Source of the DNA: Glycine soja
Lineage: Eukaryota; Streptophyta; Magnoliopsida; Fabales; Fabaceae
Direction of reading: 5' to 3'
Length of the DNA: 64,000 nucleotides
Assembly: GCF_004193775.1 (NCBI RefSeq)
Contig: NC_041020.1
Span: 12,204,698-12,268,697, forward strand
Positions 34,020 through 45,060 of the stretch are shown in pieces; position 1 is the stretch's first letter; each line of letters begins with the position of its first letter. The notes beneath the pieces were generated by a model. The model was not told where the DNA came from. It ran no database searches and saw nothing but the letters and a program-made list of their open reading frames with translations. The position numbers and the translations under genes were made by a program.

Positions 34020-35999
34020 CAAGTTTTGTTTAGGAAAAAATTAAACAAGATAAAAAAAACTTTTACTTTTTTGCAAAAGCTAAAAATTATAGCTTAAAAA
34101 AAATGAGGAACTCAAGAGATCTGTGTTTAATTTTTAAAAACTATTTTGTAGAATAATTTTCAAAACTAATCTTTTGTAGGGAGTGAATAAAAGAGTAAGT
34201 GGGAAAAGATGGGGCAGCACAATCAAGAACATATCAGAGTAATTAAAAACTGAAAGTAAAAAAATCAAAACAGTCTAGAAAATGTTTATTTTTTTTATTT
34301 TATTTTATAAACTGAAAAGATGTGTTACTTTTGAAAATAGTTTTCAAATACTAATGTTATCAAACATCTTCTTGGTTTTCAAAAACAACAAATAAAAGAT
34401 GCCATTTTACTAATAGAAAACTCTTATTCTAAGATAATCACTTCGAAGAAATCAGCTACATACTCTACAATGTTCTAAGTCACAATAATGATATTATGAG
34501 ATATTTTCTAGATATTTCAACAGAATCATAGTAGTTTTAGAACATATGTGGATTAAACCTTAGAGAAAGATACTCTGGTTTACAATGAAAATATGATGTC
34601 AATCACATGGCAGAGTTTAACTCGTTTAACTCGCATGATTCAAAATACAGACATACTAATAGCCACACAGGCCAATATACGCAAGAAAATAGAAAGACCT
34701 ACAATTCAGGATTGATATCCTCCTAAACATATCAATGAAAACATTTACTGTCCTTGTAATGAACTTTTAAATCTTATATTATCCCCCAATTATTTACATA
34801 CTACTGTACTGGATTTAAATTTAATTTACTATTAGAAAAATTGCATTCTTGTCTTTCACAAAATGATAAATTTAAATACTCTTAAAGTAATTATTTTAAT
34901 GGTCAGTTATGATTAAATTAAAGTATATATTTTTTACGCTAACAATACATATATCATCATGTTAATTTACTCCAATAAAGATATAAGTTGTTTTTTAATT
35001 GGATTTGAATTATTATAAGTTGGCTTAAAATCACTTTTAGTATTTATATGTTTAAATATAAACAAATTCTAATTCTCTTTAAGTAATGTCAATTTATTTA
35101 AATAAAAATTATATGTTTAAATGTAAATTATCTTGTATTTATGAAAAATATTTCATATTGTGATATAAATTATTTTAATTATTAATAAATTATTTAAAAA
35201 TATATTTAAATGTAATTTAGAATAAAATGCTAATAACATATTAAAGAAGATAAGAAGTTGAGAAAATCTCTAAAAACACGTAAAAGAAAAATAGTTAAAA
35301 ACACTCCTGCACCAGATAAAATATTTTTTAAAAATTATTTTTTAGAATTTTATTTTGTATTTTTCTTTTTTTAAAAAATGAATGAGCCTATGGGTTGTCC
35401 CATTTGGTGCACAGAGGGATGGGTTGGGCCATGAAAACAACGTCTCGTCTCAAATTTGGACCATCAGAGCTCGCCCCTAAAATTCCTTGGCTCGTAGTGG
35501 ATTGGCACACCTCTATTTGTGGGTAATATTTGTAGATAAAATTTATATTTTTGACTGATACATATTCCGTGGGTAATATGTGTGTATAAAATTTAATTAT
35601 TTTTATTATTTTTTTCTAACTTAATTATAACTCAATTATCTTTATTATTTTTCCTTAAATTAATTTATAACTTTATCAATATAATATTTAATAAATATTT
35701 TTATACAAGATAAATAAAAAAGGAACTTAACATGTAATATATGAAATTAAAAAAAAAACTTGAGCTTAACTCTTTTACATAATCAACTCAGAGTGGTATC
35801 TTAAAAAAAAGTGAGAGTATACTATACATTTATATATGTCAATGCGTGACTTTTTTCTCATAATATAATTAATTTTACTATCTTTTAAAAATATATTTAA
35901 TCTTAAATTAATTTTTAGAAAATGAAAATATTAATTTATCAACTTGTGCATCATACGGGAACACACACTAGTAATCTTTAATTAATTATTAAGCTTTTG
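34020..35999. other. Very AT-rich CACTA interior
   Basis: Two kilobases of AT-rich DNA with poly-A and poly-T runs. No frame, repeat unit or splice-bounded coding segment stands out. Confidence 0.5.
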
Positions 36000-36507
36000 T
36001 TAGTGTATATGTTACACTAAGTTCATATTGGACCTTATTGAGTTTCAATGAATCATTAGTGTATATGTTAAACTAAAGTCATACATTGGATCTTGATTAG
36101 GTTTCAATCAATCATTAGTCTAGTGAGTACTTTGGTGTAGTAGTAAAAAAGTATCTTTTCCATTCTAAGGACCATGGTTGTAGTCTTTTCTTAAACATTC
36201 AGTCACTAGTTCGATCGAGAACCTCAAAAATTGTTATCTTATAGCAACTGAAAATGTTTTGGTCGCTATCTTCAAGTTGCCTTTGGTCGCTAATTCGGTT
36301 GCTATAATAATTTTGAATTTATAGATATATCGCAACAGCGACACTTCATTTCGGTAACTATTTCAGTTGTTGATGCAAGTTAGTCACGAGAATTAAATTC
36401 GGTCGCAACTTCAATGGTAGGTTGCGACTGAACCTTCTCGGTCTCTATTACGGTTGCTAATTGCAACTAAAAATATTTGGTCGCTAAATGTCATTTTTCT
36501 AGTAGTG
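36000..36507. repeat. Subterminal repeats of the CACTA element
   Basis: Two units related to the array at 22736-24545 lie at 36000-36125. About eight GGTCGCTA/GGTTGCTA-type repeats follow, up to the TTTTTCTAGTAGTG end. These are probable transposase-binding repeats. Confidence 0.7.
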
Positions 36508-36741
36508 GCTTTAGATAACAATTATTGTTCAATTTCCTAGATATTATACAAGTCATTGTGGATACGATACTCTTATACTTGTCATTTCTTACTACACATA
36601 GATTAGTTACACTTGCCTAGATCATGAGTCAACTGCCATCGGCATGGAATTGTAGGACTAATATCCCTCAATCATCCAAACCGAGATGTGGATCCTTGAC
36701 TTTTTTACAAACTAGGTGGATTCGTAAAAGTATATAGCAAG

Positions 36742-36985
36742 CTAGTGTAGTTTGAAAACTATTTAACAATGATGGGTGATTTTGACTTTTGACATCGGCT
36801 GTAAGTATAACCGATGTAGAAAATGACTTTTACATTGGTTGTAATTATAACCAATGTAAAAAAGTAACTTTTTACATCACTTGTGGTTTAGACTGATGTA
36901 AAAAGTCTCTTTTCTTACATCAGTTATAATTACAATTAATGTCAAAATCACTCCTCATTGATAAATAGTTTTCAAACTACACTAG
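36742..36985. mobile_element. Palindromic MITE
   Basis: A 45-bp left arm starting CTAGTGTAGTTTGAAAACTA is matched almost perfectly in reverse at 36942-36985. The inside is filled with ACATCGGTTATAATTA-type alternating inverted repeats, so the whole 244 bp can fold on itself. The TTACATCGG-like inner repeats recall the CACTA ends at 4249 and 21911. Confidence 0.7.
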
Positions 36986-37354
36986 TGTGGTATATAGTTT
37001 TCAAAACCACTTAGTCTAGTACAAAAAGTTTGGATTCTCAAACGCGGTTGCACCATGACAATTTGAAAAGTGTTGGTGTATGAGTGACCTTTAATTCTTT
37101 GCATAAACTACCAAACAAACAATCCTTAGGTCACAAACAAAACATACCACTGACACACACACACACACATATACACTCGAGACACACTCATGGTCTCACT
37201 TGTTACCTCATAGGTTAAATCTCAATTCTTATCTCACACGAGCCCGTTGCAACTGGAACTACCACAACTCAGCAGACTAATGCTTTTAAGTTAGATGACT
37301 GTTGGAAGTACACCCATACCATGGTATACTGATAGGCTTTCACCAACTGATGAT
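36986..37354. other. Short spacer before the copia element
   Basis: The spacer includes a (CA)n run at about 37153-37169. I see no gene. Its right edge is the GGCTC target of the copia insertion. Confidence 0.5.
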
Positions 37355-37359
37355 GGCTC

Positions 37360-37742
37360 TGTTAGAACAAATCTCTTTTAACCTGTGATATTACAAACTA
37401 CAAAGAAACACAGGTTATTAATAAAATGCGGAAATTACAGATCAAAACATACCTCCAGCCATTGCTATGAAGAGTTTGTTGTTTTGGTTCTTCTAAGCTC
37501 TCTTTCTTCCACTCTCTAGATGGTGTATAAGACTGAATTCGAAGGGATGAGCTCAGGGACCAAATTCATGTGCTTATATAGGCATTCTACCATCAAGAAT
37601 GCATTTACCAGCCATTACCACTCATTATTGGCTGTTACAATTCATTATTGGCCATTATCATCCATTAACAGCCATTCAATTTGGCTTTCAAAACTGATGA
37701 GCGTTACAAAATTTCAAAATGTTATGACCATGAATTATTACA
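37360..37742 (-). repeat. 3' LTR of copia element
   Basis: Begins TGTTAGAACAAATC and ends ATTATTACA on the plus strand. A TATA box (CCTATATAAG on the minus strand) lies at 37573-37582. Confidence 0.95.
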
Positions 37743-37756
37743 TTCTCCCACTTGGT
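37743..37756 (-). promoter_or_regulatory. Polypurine tract of copia element
   Basis: On the minus strand AAGTGGGAGAA directly abuts the 3' LTR. This is the expected plus-strand primer site. Confidence 0.85.
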
Positions 37757-38026
37757 CCAAACATTTTGACTTAATGCTCAATCTTCTTAAGAAATGAATA
37801 TATGAATCATAGTGATAGTTCCTCTTATAACGAGTAATATCATCTATGTATTACAATATACTCAATTTCCCAAGCAGTATACTTAAAGTGGTAATAAAAC
37901 TTCATGAATAAACCCAATGTTTATTCTTGGTCCAAAACATAATTTTTCTCAAATAAATCAATGTGCACCAAAATATGAGAAAATATCATAATATAAAAGT
38001 TTCAATTTTTACATATATGTATACAA

Positions 38027-41000
38027 TCATAAATTGGAACCAAGTCCCATTCTTTCTACATGATCCTTAAATTTAAACGGTGGCATGCCTTTAGTTAAAG
38101 GATCAGCGATCATCAACTCAGTGCTTATATGCTCAATGACCACTTTCTTGTCTTTTACTCTTTCTCTAATGGCTAAGTACTTAATGTCGATGTGCTTACT
38201 TCGACTTCCACTTTTGTTATTCTTAGCCATAAAGACAGCAGCTGAGTTATCGCAAAAAATTCTTAAAGGCCTTGAAATAGTATCAATTATCTTCAGCCCA
38301 GAAATGAAACTTTTAAGCCATACACCATGTGATGTAGCCTCAAAACAAGAGACAAACTCAGCTTCCATGGTAGAAGTAGCAGTCAAAGACTGCTTAACAC
38401 TCCTCCATGAAATAGCTCCACCAGCCATCATGAAAATGTACCCAGATGTTGATCTATGAGAGTCAACACAACCAGCAAAGTCTGAGTCTGAATAACCAAT
38501 CACATCTAGATTGTCTGTCTGTCTATACATAAGCATGTAATCTTTGGTCCCTTGAAGGTACCTCAACACTTTCTTAGCAGTTCTCCAGTGGTCAATACCT
38601 GGATTACTCTGATATCTTCCTAACATTCCAACTGCAAAAGCAATGTCAGGCCTTGTGCATACTTGAGCATACATGAGGCTTCCAACAACTGAAGCATAAG
38701 GAATGTTTTTCATTTGTTCCCTCTCAAAGTCATTCTTTGGACATTGGTTCAAATTAAACCTATCACCCTTCACAATGGGAGCAACACTTGGTGAACAATC
38801 TTTCATCCGAAATCTCTCTAGAATTTTGTTAATATAGGTTTCCTGTGATAGACCCAAAATACCTCGAGATCTATCTCTATGAATCTTAATGCCGATGACA
38901 TAAGATGCATCACCCATATCCTTCATGTCAAAATTCTTAGAGAGAAATTGTTTCACCTCATGTAGCAAACCCCGATCATTGGCTGCAAGTAAAATATCAT
39001 CTACATATAAAACAAGAAAGCATATTTTACTCCCACTAACCTTGTGATATATGCATTGATCCATGGGGTTTTCATCAAAACCAAATGAAGAAATTATCCC
39101 ATGAAACTTAAGGTACCACTGACGGGAAGCTTGTTTTAAACCATATATAGATTTATTAAGCTTGCAAACCAAATGCTCACCACTATTAGAGGAGAAACCT
39201 TTAGGTTGTTTCATATAAACCTCCTCCTCTAAATCACCATTAAGAAAAGCTGTTTTCACATCCATTTGTTGCAACTCAAGGTCAAAATGAGCAACTAATG
39301 CCAAGATTATACGAAGAGAATCTTTCTTAGATACTGGAGAAAAAGTCTCTTTGTAATCTATTCCTTCCTTTTGAGTAAATCCCTTAGCAACAAGTCTTGC
39401 CTTGTATCTCTCAATGTTGCCTAATGAATCCTTTTTGGTCTTAAAGACCCATTTACATCCAATGGCCTTCGCCCCATTAGGCAACTCTACAAGGTTCCAA
39501 ACTTTGTTACTCTGCATGGAACTCATCTCATCCTTCATGGCATCATACCATAAATTTGACTCTTTACAACTCATGGCTTGATCAAAAGTTTCAGGATCAT
39601 TTTCAGCTCCAATATTATAGTCAGATTCTTGCAAATATACAATATAATCACTAGGAATAGCTGATTTTCTTACTCTAGTAGACCTCCTTAATGTTGCATC
39701 AACATTTTCTTGGGGATCATGTTGTTCAACTGGTTGTTCATCATTTTCATGAATTTGATGATCAACTTGATCTACTGGATTATCAACAACAGTTTGTGGA
39801 ATGCCAATCATGTGTTGTTCATCATCCCTTTGAACTTGAGGGGTATGAATTACAACCAATCTTTCATTTGACGTGGAAGGTTGAGATTCTATATAATCAA
39901 TTTCAGAACCTAAGTCCCTCAATTGATCATTCCCACTGATCAAATCATTTTCAATAAATTTGGCATTTCTTGATTCCACAATCCTAGTAATATGATGTGG
40001 ACAATAAAACCTATAACCTTTAGACCTTTCGGCATATCCAATGAAATACCCACTAATGGTCCTCGGGTCAAGTTTCTTCTCTTGTGGGTTATATATTCTC
40101 ACCTCAGACGGACAACCCCAAACGCGCATATGTTTCAAACTCGGTTTCCAACCTTTAAATAACTCAAAAGGTGTCTTTGGGACAGCCTTGGTTGGAACAC
40201 GATTTAATATATACGCTGCCGTCTTTAGTGCTTCAGCCCACAAAAATTTAGGAAGATTGGAGTTGCTAAGCATACTCCGCACCATGTCCAATAATGTTCG
40301 GTTCCTTCTTTCTGCCACACCATTCTGATTCGGAGAACCAGGCATAGTGTATTGGGCAACAATCCCATGTTCTTGAAGGAACTTTGCAAAGGGACCAGGT
40401 GCTTGTCCATTCTCAGTATACCTGCCATAGTATTCTCCACCTCTATCTGATCTCACTATTTTTATTTGCTTGCCACATTGGTTCTCAACTTCAGCCTTAA
40501 AGACTTTGAAGGCATCCAATGCTTCGTATTTGTTATGAAGCAAATAAACATTCATATATCGTGAATAATCATCTATAAAGGTGATAAAATATTTCTGACC
40601 ATGTGCATCCATATCTGGACAACAAATATCAGTATGAATTATTTCTAATATGCTTGAACTCCTATTAGCACCTTTCTTAGACATGTTGGTCTGCTTACCC
40701 TTAATGCAGTCCACACAAGTCTTAAAGTCAGCAAAATCTAGAGTATTGAGTACCCCATCTTTCACTAACCTTTTAATCCTCTCAATGGAGATATGTCCTA
40801 ATCTCCGGTGCCATAACATAGAGGAATTCTCATTAATATTACACCTTTTAATACCAGTTTGAACATGCATAGAACTATAAGTGGCATTATTTTGTAAACC
40901 AAGAAGATAAAGACCATCAGACAATATACCATTCCCAACACATTCAGAATTATAAAATAACTCAAATGATGTGTCTTTGAAATTAAAGGAATATCCAAAC

Positions 41001-42109
41001 GGTACAAGCCTTGAAATAGAAATCAAGTTTCGGGAAAAACTTGGTACATAAAAAGTCCTTTCTAATTTTAAAATAAAGCCACTACTTAAAGTCAAAATGC
41101 AAGTTCCAATGGCCTCCACATGTGAGCCTAGCTTATTGCCTGATAAAATGCTTTGCTCACTTCCCACTGGTTTCCTTAGGTTTTGCATACCCTGTAAAGA
41201 ATTTGCAATATGAATAGTAGATCCAGAATCAATCCACCAGGTGTTAATATTAACACTAACCATATTAGATTCATAACATACTAATGAGATTGATTTACCT
41301 TTCTTCTCAAGCCATTTCTGGAACCCGGGGCAATTCTTTTTCATGTGTCTCTTCTTCTTGCAAAAGAAACACTTTGCCACCTTCTTAATATCAGCTTGAG
41401 GTGGTATATTACCATTCCCCTTCTGATAAGCTTGAGACTTAATTGCTTTGTTCTTCCCATAAGCAGTAGTCAGCAGTGCACTCTCACCCATCTCCATTAC
41501 AAGCCTTTCTTCTTCCTGAACACACATGGTCATTAATTCATTGATAGACCATTTATCTTTATGTGTGTTGTAGGAAATCTTAAATGGCCCATATTCATGC
41601 GGAAGGGTGTTCAAAATGAAATGCACTAGGAAGGACTCAGACATATCAACCTCTAGTTTCTTAAGTTGAGCTGAAATATCTCGCATTTTCATGATGTACT
41701 CACGCACACCTTTCACACTGGTGAGCCGAAGAGAAGAAAACTTCATGATCAAGGTGCTTGCTAAAGTCTTATATGAAGTGATGAACTGGTCATCAATGGC
41801 CTTAAGCAAGTCTTGGACCTTTTCATGCTGGTCAACAGAACCACGTATCCCAGCCAAGATTTTAGTCTTAATGAACATCACGCTGAGCCGGTTGGATCGT
41901 TCCCACCGCTCATATAGCACAACGTCAGCTGGGCTACTTTCATTTGTGATTGCAGGTGGTTCGTCTTTCCTTATAGCATAATCTATGTCCATCCACCCCA
42001 ATTGTAAAAGAATTCTCTCCTTCCATATCTTATAGTTATCTCCTTTGAGTTCGGGAACATCACATTGAATATCAGAAAAACTAATAGTTTGAGAAGCTGC
42101 AAAATTCAA
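38027..42109 (-). CDS. Ty1/copia Gag-Pol polyprotein, intact
   Basis: A single 1360-residue frame carries every domain in copia order. Gag (UBN2-like) covers about 1-235, and a zinc knuckle has C247, C250, H255 and C260. The aspartic protease reads WWIDSGSTIH with D294. The integrase has the H434/H439-C465/C468 zinc site and D494, D555 and E600. Reverse transcriptase covers about 865-1110 with D950 and YVDD at 1035-1038. RNase H follows at about 1203-1340 with D1208, the TMEAE motif and D1287. It makes the particle protein and the enzymes for reverse transcription and integration. No stop or frameshift is seen and no essential residue is missing, so activity is plausible. Confidence 0.96.
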   Translation of the reverse strand: MNFAASQTISFSDIQCDVPELKGDNYKIWKERILLQLGWMDIDYAIRKDEPPAITNESSPADVVLYERWERSNRLSVMFIKTKILAGIRGSVDQHEKVQDLLKAIDDQFITSYKTLASTLIMKFSSLRLTSVKGVREYIMKMRDISAQLKKLEVDMSESFLVHFILNTLPHEYGPFKISYNTHKDKWSINELMTMCVQEEERLVMEMGESALLTTAYGKNKAIKSQAYQKGNGNIPPQADIKKVAKCFFCKKKRHMKKNCPGFQKWLEKKGKSISLVCYESNMVSVNINTWWIDSGSTIHIANSLQGMQNLRKPVGSEQSILSGNKLGSHVEAIGTCILTLSSGFILKLERTFYVPSFSRNLISISRLVPFGYSFNFKDTSFELFYNSECVGNGILSDGLYLLGLQNNATYSSMHVQTGIKRCNINENSSMLWHRRLGHISIERIKRLVKDGVLNTLDFADFKTCVDCIKGKQTNMSKKGANRSSSILEIIHTDICCPDMDAHGQKYFITFIDDYSRYMNVYLLHNKYEALDAFKVFKAEVENQCGKQIKIVRSDRGGEYYGRYTENGQAPGPFAKFLQEHGIVAQYTMPGSPNQNGVAERRNRTLLDMVRSMLSNSNLPKFLWAEALKTAAYILNRVPTKAVPKTPFELFKGWKPSLKHMRVWGCPSEVRIYNPQEKKLDPRTISGYFIGYAERSKGYRFYCPHHITRIVESRNAKFIENDLISGNDQLRDLGSEIDYIESQPSTSNERLVVIHTPQVQRDDEQHMIGIPQTVVDNPVDQVDHQIHENDEQPVEQHDPQENVDATLRRSTRVRKSAIPSDYIVYLQESDYNIGAENDPETFDQAMSCKESNLWYDAMKDEMSSMQSNKVWNLVELPNGAKAIGCKWVFKTKKDSLGNIERYKARLVAKGFTQKEGIDYKETFSPVSKKDSLRIILALVAHFDLELQQMDVKTAFLNGDLEEEVYMKQPKGFSSNSGEHLVCKLNKSIYGLKQASRQWYLKFHGIISSFGFDENPMDQCIYHKVSGSKICFLVLYVDDILLAANDRGLLHEVKQFLSKNFDMKDMGDASYVIGIKIHRDRSRGILGLSQETYINKILERFRMKDCSPSVAPIVKGDRFNLNQCPKNDFEREQMKNIPYASVVGSLMYAQVCTRPDIAFAVGMLGRYQSNPGIDHWRTAKKVLRYLQGTKDYMLMYRQTDNLDVIGYSDSDFAGCVDSHRSTSGYIFMMAGGAISWRSVKQSLTATSTMEAEFVSCFEATSHGVWLKSFISGLKIIDTISRPLRIFCDNSAAVFMAKNNKSGSRSKHIDIKYLAIRERVKDKKVVIEHISTELMIADPLTKGMPPFKFKDHVERMGLGSNL

Positions 42110-43178
42110 AGGCTTATGTCAAAATTTGAGGCATACTAATCTTAATTGTATCTTTTACCAATGTAAACATACCATAAAATTGAATCTTGTGACATAAAAA
42201 TTGCCTGTGGGCTAAATTTTTAATTCAATAAGAAACAATTAAACCTTATGATTGAATAATCAAATTACTTCTCAATATTCATGCTTTACGGGTACAATAT
42301 GAAAATAATTTAATTTCTATCGTAAATTTTTACTTTATGATAAAATCGACAAATTATACATACATCATGATGCCTGTGGGTAAATCATGAAAAATAATAC
42401 GTCATTTTATCCCAATTAATTATACAGATATAATAAAAATTCTTGTGAGATAAAATTCATTATATAAGTATAATTAATTACAATATTATGTCTAATTCCT
42501 TATATGATCTTTAACCAACTTAATATATAATTTTAATCAAATATAGATGTTGTGGCTAATCCATAATTAATCAAAATCATAAAGATCACTTAGACATAAA
42601 AATTTATTATATGAGAATAAATAGTATTTTGCATTTCAAAATGAAGATACAATATAATTATGAATAAGATTCTCATATAATTTTATAATTGAAATATAAT
42701 ATTTTGCATTTTATTTCATATATATGCATAGAATAAAATGTTCTAGAATATATTCATGCATAAATTAAATCAAAATTCCAAAAACTGTAAAGCAGAATGT
42801 GTATATAATGTATTAAAAACGACTACATATCAAAAAAGCTTTACTGGTTTAGTGGTCTGCACATTCTTTAGTGTTCTCGGAATCAAGGGTTCGACACCCA
42901 GCTAGCACAAAATGTAGAAGTTTTTGTCCTTTTTTTTTTTTTTTTAAACACTGTTCATCATCTTCAACCTTTAGCGGGTCAAACCCGACCCATACGCAGA
43001 CCCGTTCGTTTTTCATTCATTCGGACACCATTTTTCACGATTCAAAAGCCAAAATTAAGGAAATCAAACGAAATACATATTTCTAATTTTATTTTTTAAG
43101 AAACAAGGCCCTTCATACCATAAACAAAATCAAATCGGAAAATACCGAAAAACGAAAATGGACAAGGCAGAGGCAATT
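42110..43178 (-). other. Leader of the copia element
   Basis: About 1.07 kb lies between the 5' LTR and the gag start. It is AT-rich, with a poly-T run at about 42930-42946. No frame of note is present, and it should hold the packaging signal. The stretch just upstream of the start codon (CCTTTGAATTTTGCAG on the minus strand) resembles a splice acceptor. Confidence 0.7.
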
Positions 43179-43195
43179 CTTGCTCTGATACCAAA
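43179..43195 (-). promoter_or_regulatory. Primer binding site (initiator tRNA-Met)
   Basis: The minus strand reads TTTGGTATCAGAGCAA directly next to the 5' LTR. TGGTATCAGAGC is the standard complement to the 3' end of plant initiator tRNA-Met. Confidence 0.9.
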
Positions 43196-43578
43196 TGTTA
43201 GAACAAATCTCTTTTAACCTGTGATATTACAAACTACAAAGAAACACAGGTTATTAATAAAATGCGGAAATTACAGATCAAAACATACCTCCAGCCATTG
43301 CTATGAAGAGTTTCTTGTTTTGGTTCTTCTAAGCTCTCTCTCTTCCACTCTCTAGATGGTGTATAAGACTGAATTCGAAGGGATGAGCTCAGGGACCAAA
43401 TTCATGTGCTTATATAGGCATTCTACCATCAAGAATGCATTTACCAGCCATTACCACTCATTATTGGCTGTTACAATTCATTATTGGCCATTATCATCCA
43501 TTAACAACCATTCAATTTGGCTTTCAAAACTGATGAGCGTTACAAAATTTCAAAATGTTATGACCATGAATTATTACA
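43196..43578 (-). repeat. 5' LTR of copia element
   Basis: It has the same ends and length as the 3' LTR. The three differences I see are in the TTTG/TTTC, CTTTC/CTCTC and ACAGCC/ACAACC positions. A TATA box lies at 43409-43418 on the minus strand. Confidence 0.95.
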
Positions 43579-43688
43579 GGCTCACCAATGAATGATTTGG
43601 CTCATGTGATCTAACATCACAACTTAGCGTCACACCCCTAGGATGACCATGCCATGTAATCATCTCCCATATGCCACTTTGTGCTCAT

Positions 43689-44475
43689 AAGCTTGTTTTA
43701 GGTGCTGGATCAACCATGTTTGAAACTCAATTTTTTAATGGGAGGAACAAGGATGATTAGGAGATAGTTGTTATTGACATGGAACCGAAGGTTTTCAATG
43801 TGTCACATTCATTAAAAGTTCCTTTCTTTCTTTATACTTTTATAGCTGTTTTTTGTTCCACAAAAGATAGATGCTATTTAATTTAGTTAAAGTCTGGCCT
43901 ATCGTTTGGTTGGTTATCTAATATTTATAATGTCCTATGTTGAGCAGGCTTTACTTTATTTTATTTATAGAGACACTCTTTTGGAAGATGAAGAGCTCTT
44001 TATGTTACATTCGTCATTCTTTCCTTCATTGTCTAAATCATTTATAGCAAAGTTGCTAGCTGCTGGCCTGAAGTATGGTTTGCCAAGACTAATGTTGATG
44101 TGTGAATCTATACTTTGTAAAGACATATGTATAGATTTTGTTGCCTACATTTTCACTCTTGCTGATCGTTATTGTGCTACCCACTTGAAGTCTGTCTGTC
44201 AAAAATTTTCTGCTGAAAACTTTGATGGTGAGTTTCCATGCTTAACTCTCTAACCCAACTCTACATTTGAGTTCGTAGTCAATTACTTCTTAGCTTGTAA
44301 TATATTTTCTTCATTATGGTGTATACATTATTTGTTACTTGACAGTTAATTCTCATATCATTTCTTTCATTATTATGTCTATTGCAGTCGTGATGCAATC
44401 TGATGGTTTTTAGTATCTTAAGAAAAATTGTCCATTACTGCAATCAGAACTGCTAAAGATTGGAGTAGGTTGAGA
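43689..44475 (+). pseudogene. MATH-BTB (BPM-like) adaptor pseudogene, intron-containing
   Basis: Exon a (43689-about 43791) encodes LVLGAGSTMFETQFFNGRNK, an in-frame stop, then EIVVIDMEPKVF. Exon b (43948-44227) follows GAGCAG and encodes ALLYFIYRDTLLEDEELFML, KLLAAGLKYGLPRLMLMCES and LADRYCATHLKSVCQKFSAE up to a GTGAGT donor. Exon c (from 44398) follows TTGCAG and encodes VVMQSDGF, a stop, then YLKKNCPLLQSELLK. This is the BTB domain and BACK-like tail of plant BPM proteins, substrate adaptors of CUL3 ubiquitin ligases. The N-terminal MATH domain is missing and two stops break it. Preserved introns mean it is not a processed copy. Confidence 0.8.
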
Positions 44476-44577
44476 AAGAATTTAGTTGAGAGGGAAAATA
44501 CTAAATTGTGTGTGCTTAATCCAAGGTCTAGTTTAGAGGAGTGATGACCTAAGATCCAAGGTTGGAAGGGACTAGGA

Positions 44578-44578
<1 letters not shown>

Positions 44579-44655
<77 letters not shown>
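44579..44655. repeat. (AT)n microsatellite
   Basis: A pure dinucleotide run of about 77 bp. Confidence 0.95.
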
Positions 44656-44660
<5 letters not shown>

Positions 44661-44969
44661 TGCAGTAATCCTTTTTATATTATAATATGTTACTTTATAA
44701 ATAAATTGAAATTACAATCTTCTATCATGTCTCTATTTTATATATCTAAATTAAAATGTGGTATCCTATTATAAAGAGTATTTTCTTAGTTAAAGAATTT
44801 GTGGCTCACTAATGTGTTTGTTTTACGACGACATAAGTAAATAAAATTAGGGAAGAATTTATTCTTGTACCATAAATTAAAAGGCTCCACCCTCTCAAAT
44901 AGAGATTCTCAACACCACACACCTTCTCTACAATTAAGCCAAAGGTATCTCTCTCAATCCTCTAAAACT

Positions 44970-44973
<4 letters not shown>

Positions 44974-45057
<84 letters not shown>
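44974..45057. repeat. (AT)n microsatellite
   Basis: A pure dinucleotide run of about 84 bp. The Ile/Tyr frame over it is an artefact. Confidence 0.95.

Positions 45058-45060
<3 letters not shown>

Larger units (their letters stand above)
28592..36507. mobile_element. Complete non-autonomous CACTA element carrying host gene fragments
   Basis: The left end reads CACTACAAAAAAAACATGA followed by TTTAGCGA. The right end, read inward, is CACTACTAGAAAAATGACATTTAGCGA. GCT flanks both ends (28589-28591 and 36508-36510), the 3-bp duplication expected of CACTA elements. The 7.9-kb body has GGTCGCTAA subterminal repeats at both sides, a nested foldback element (29036-29655), a transposase-associated remnant (30105-30560), uridine nucleosidase exons (32081-32901), a nested hAT (33141-33743), a RING-ligase exon (33834-33989), and a subterminal tandem array (36000-36125). 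No intact transposase is present, so it would need help in trans. Confidence 0.85.
37355..43583 (-). mobile_element. Complete Ty1/copia LTR retrotransposon
   Basis: The element spans 37360-43578 and is flanked by GGCTC at 37355-37359 and 43579-43583. The two 383-bp LTRs begin TGTTAG and end TTACA. By eye they differ at three positions, about 0.8%. On the minus strand the order is 5' LTR, tRNA-Met-type primer binding site, about 1-kb leader, one Gag-Pol frame, polypurine tract, 3' LTR. With an often-used plant LTR rate of 1.3e-8 per site per year this implies a few hundred thousand years. All parts needed for autonomy appear intact. Confidence 0.95.

Noticed and set aside
33810..34022. Stand-alone small protein starting MHHYYNYIIYQ
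   Set aside because: The first ten codons are intron sequence upstream of the acceptor; only the part after EGATKEEVD is exon of a RING-ligase fragment.
38085..41981. Frames of 60-124 codons opposite or within the copia polyprotein
   Set aside because: They are shadows of the 1360-residue Gag-Pol frame and have no family features.
42840..42910. tRNA-like stretch (GGTTTAGTGGTC...GGGTTCGACACCC) in the copia leader
   Set aside because: A B-box-like GGTTCGACACC is visible, but I could not form a cloverleaf with proper acceptor and anticodon stems; it may be chance or a decayed tRNA/SINE piece.
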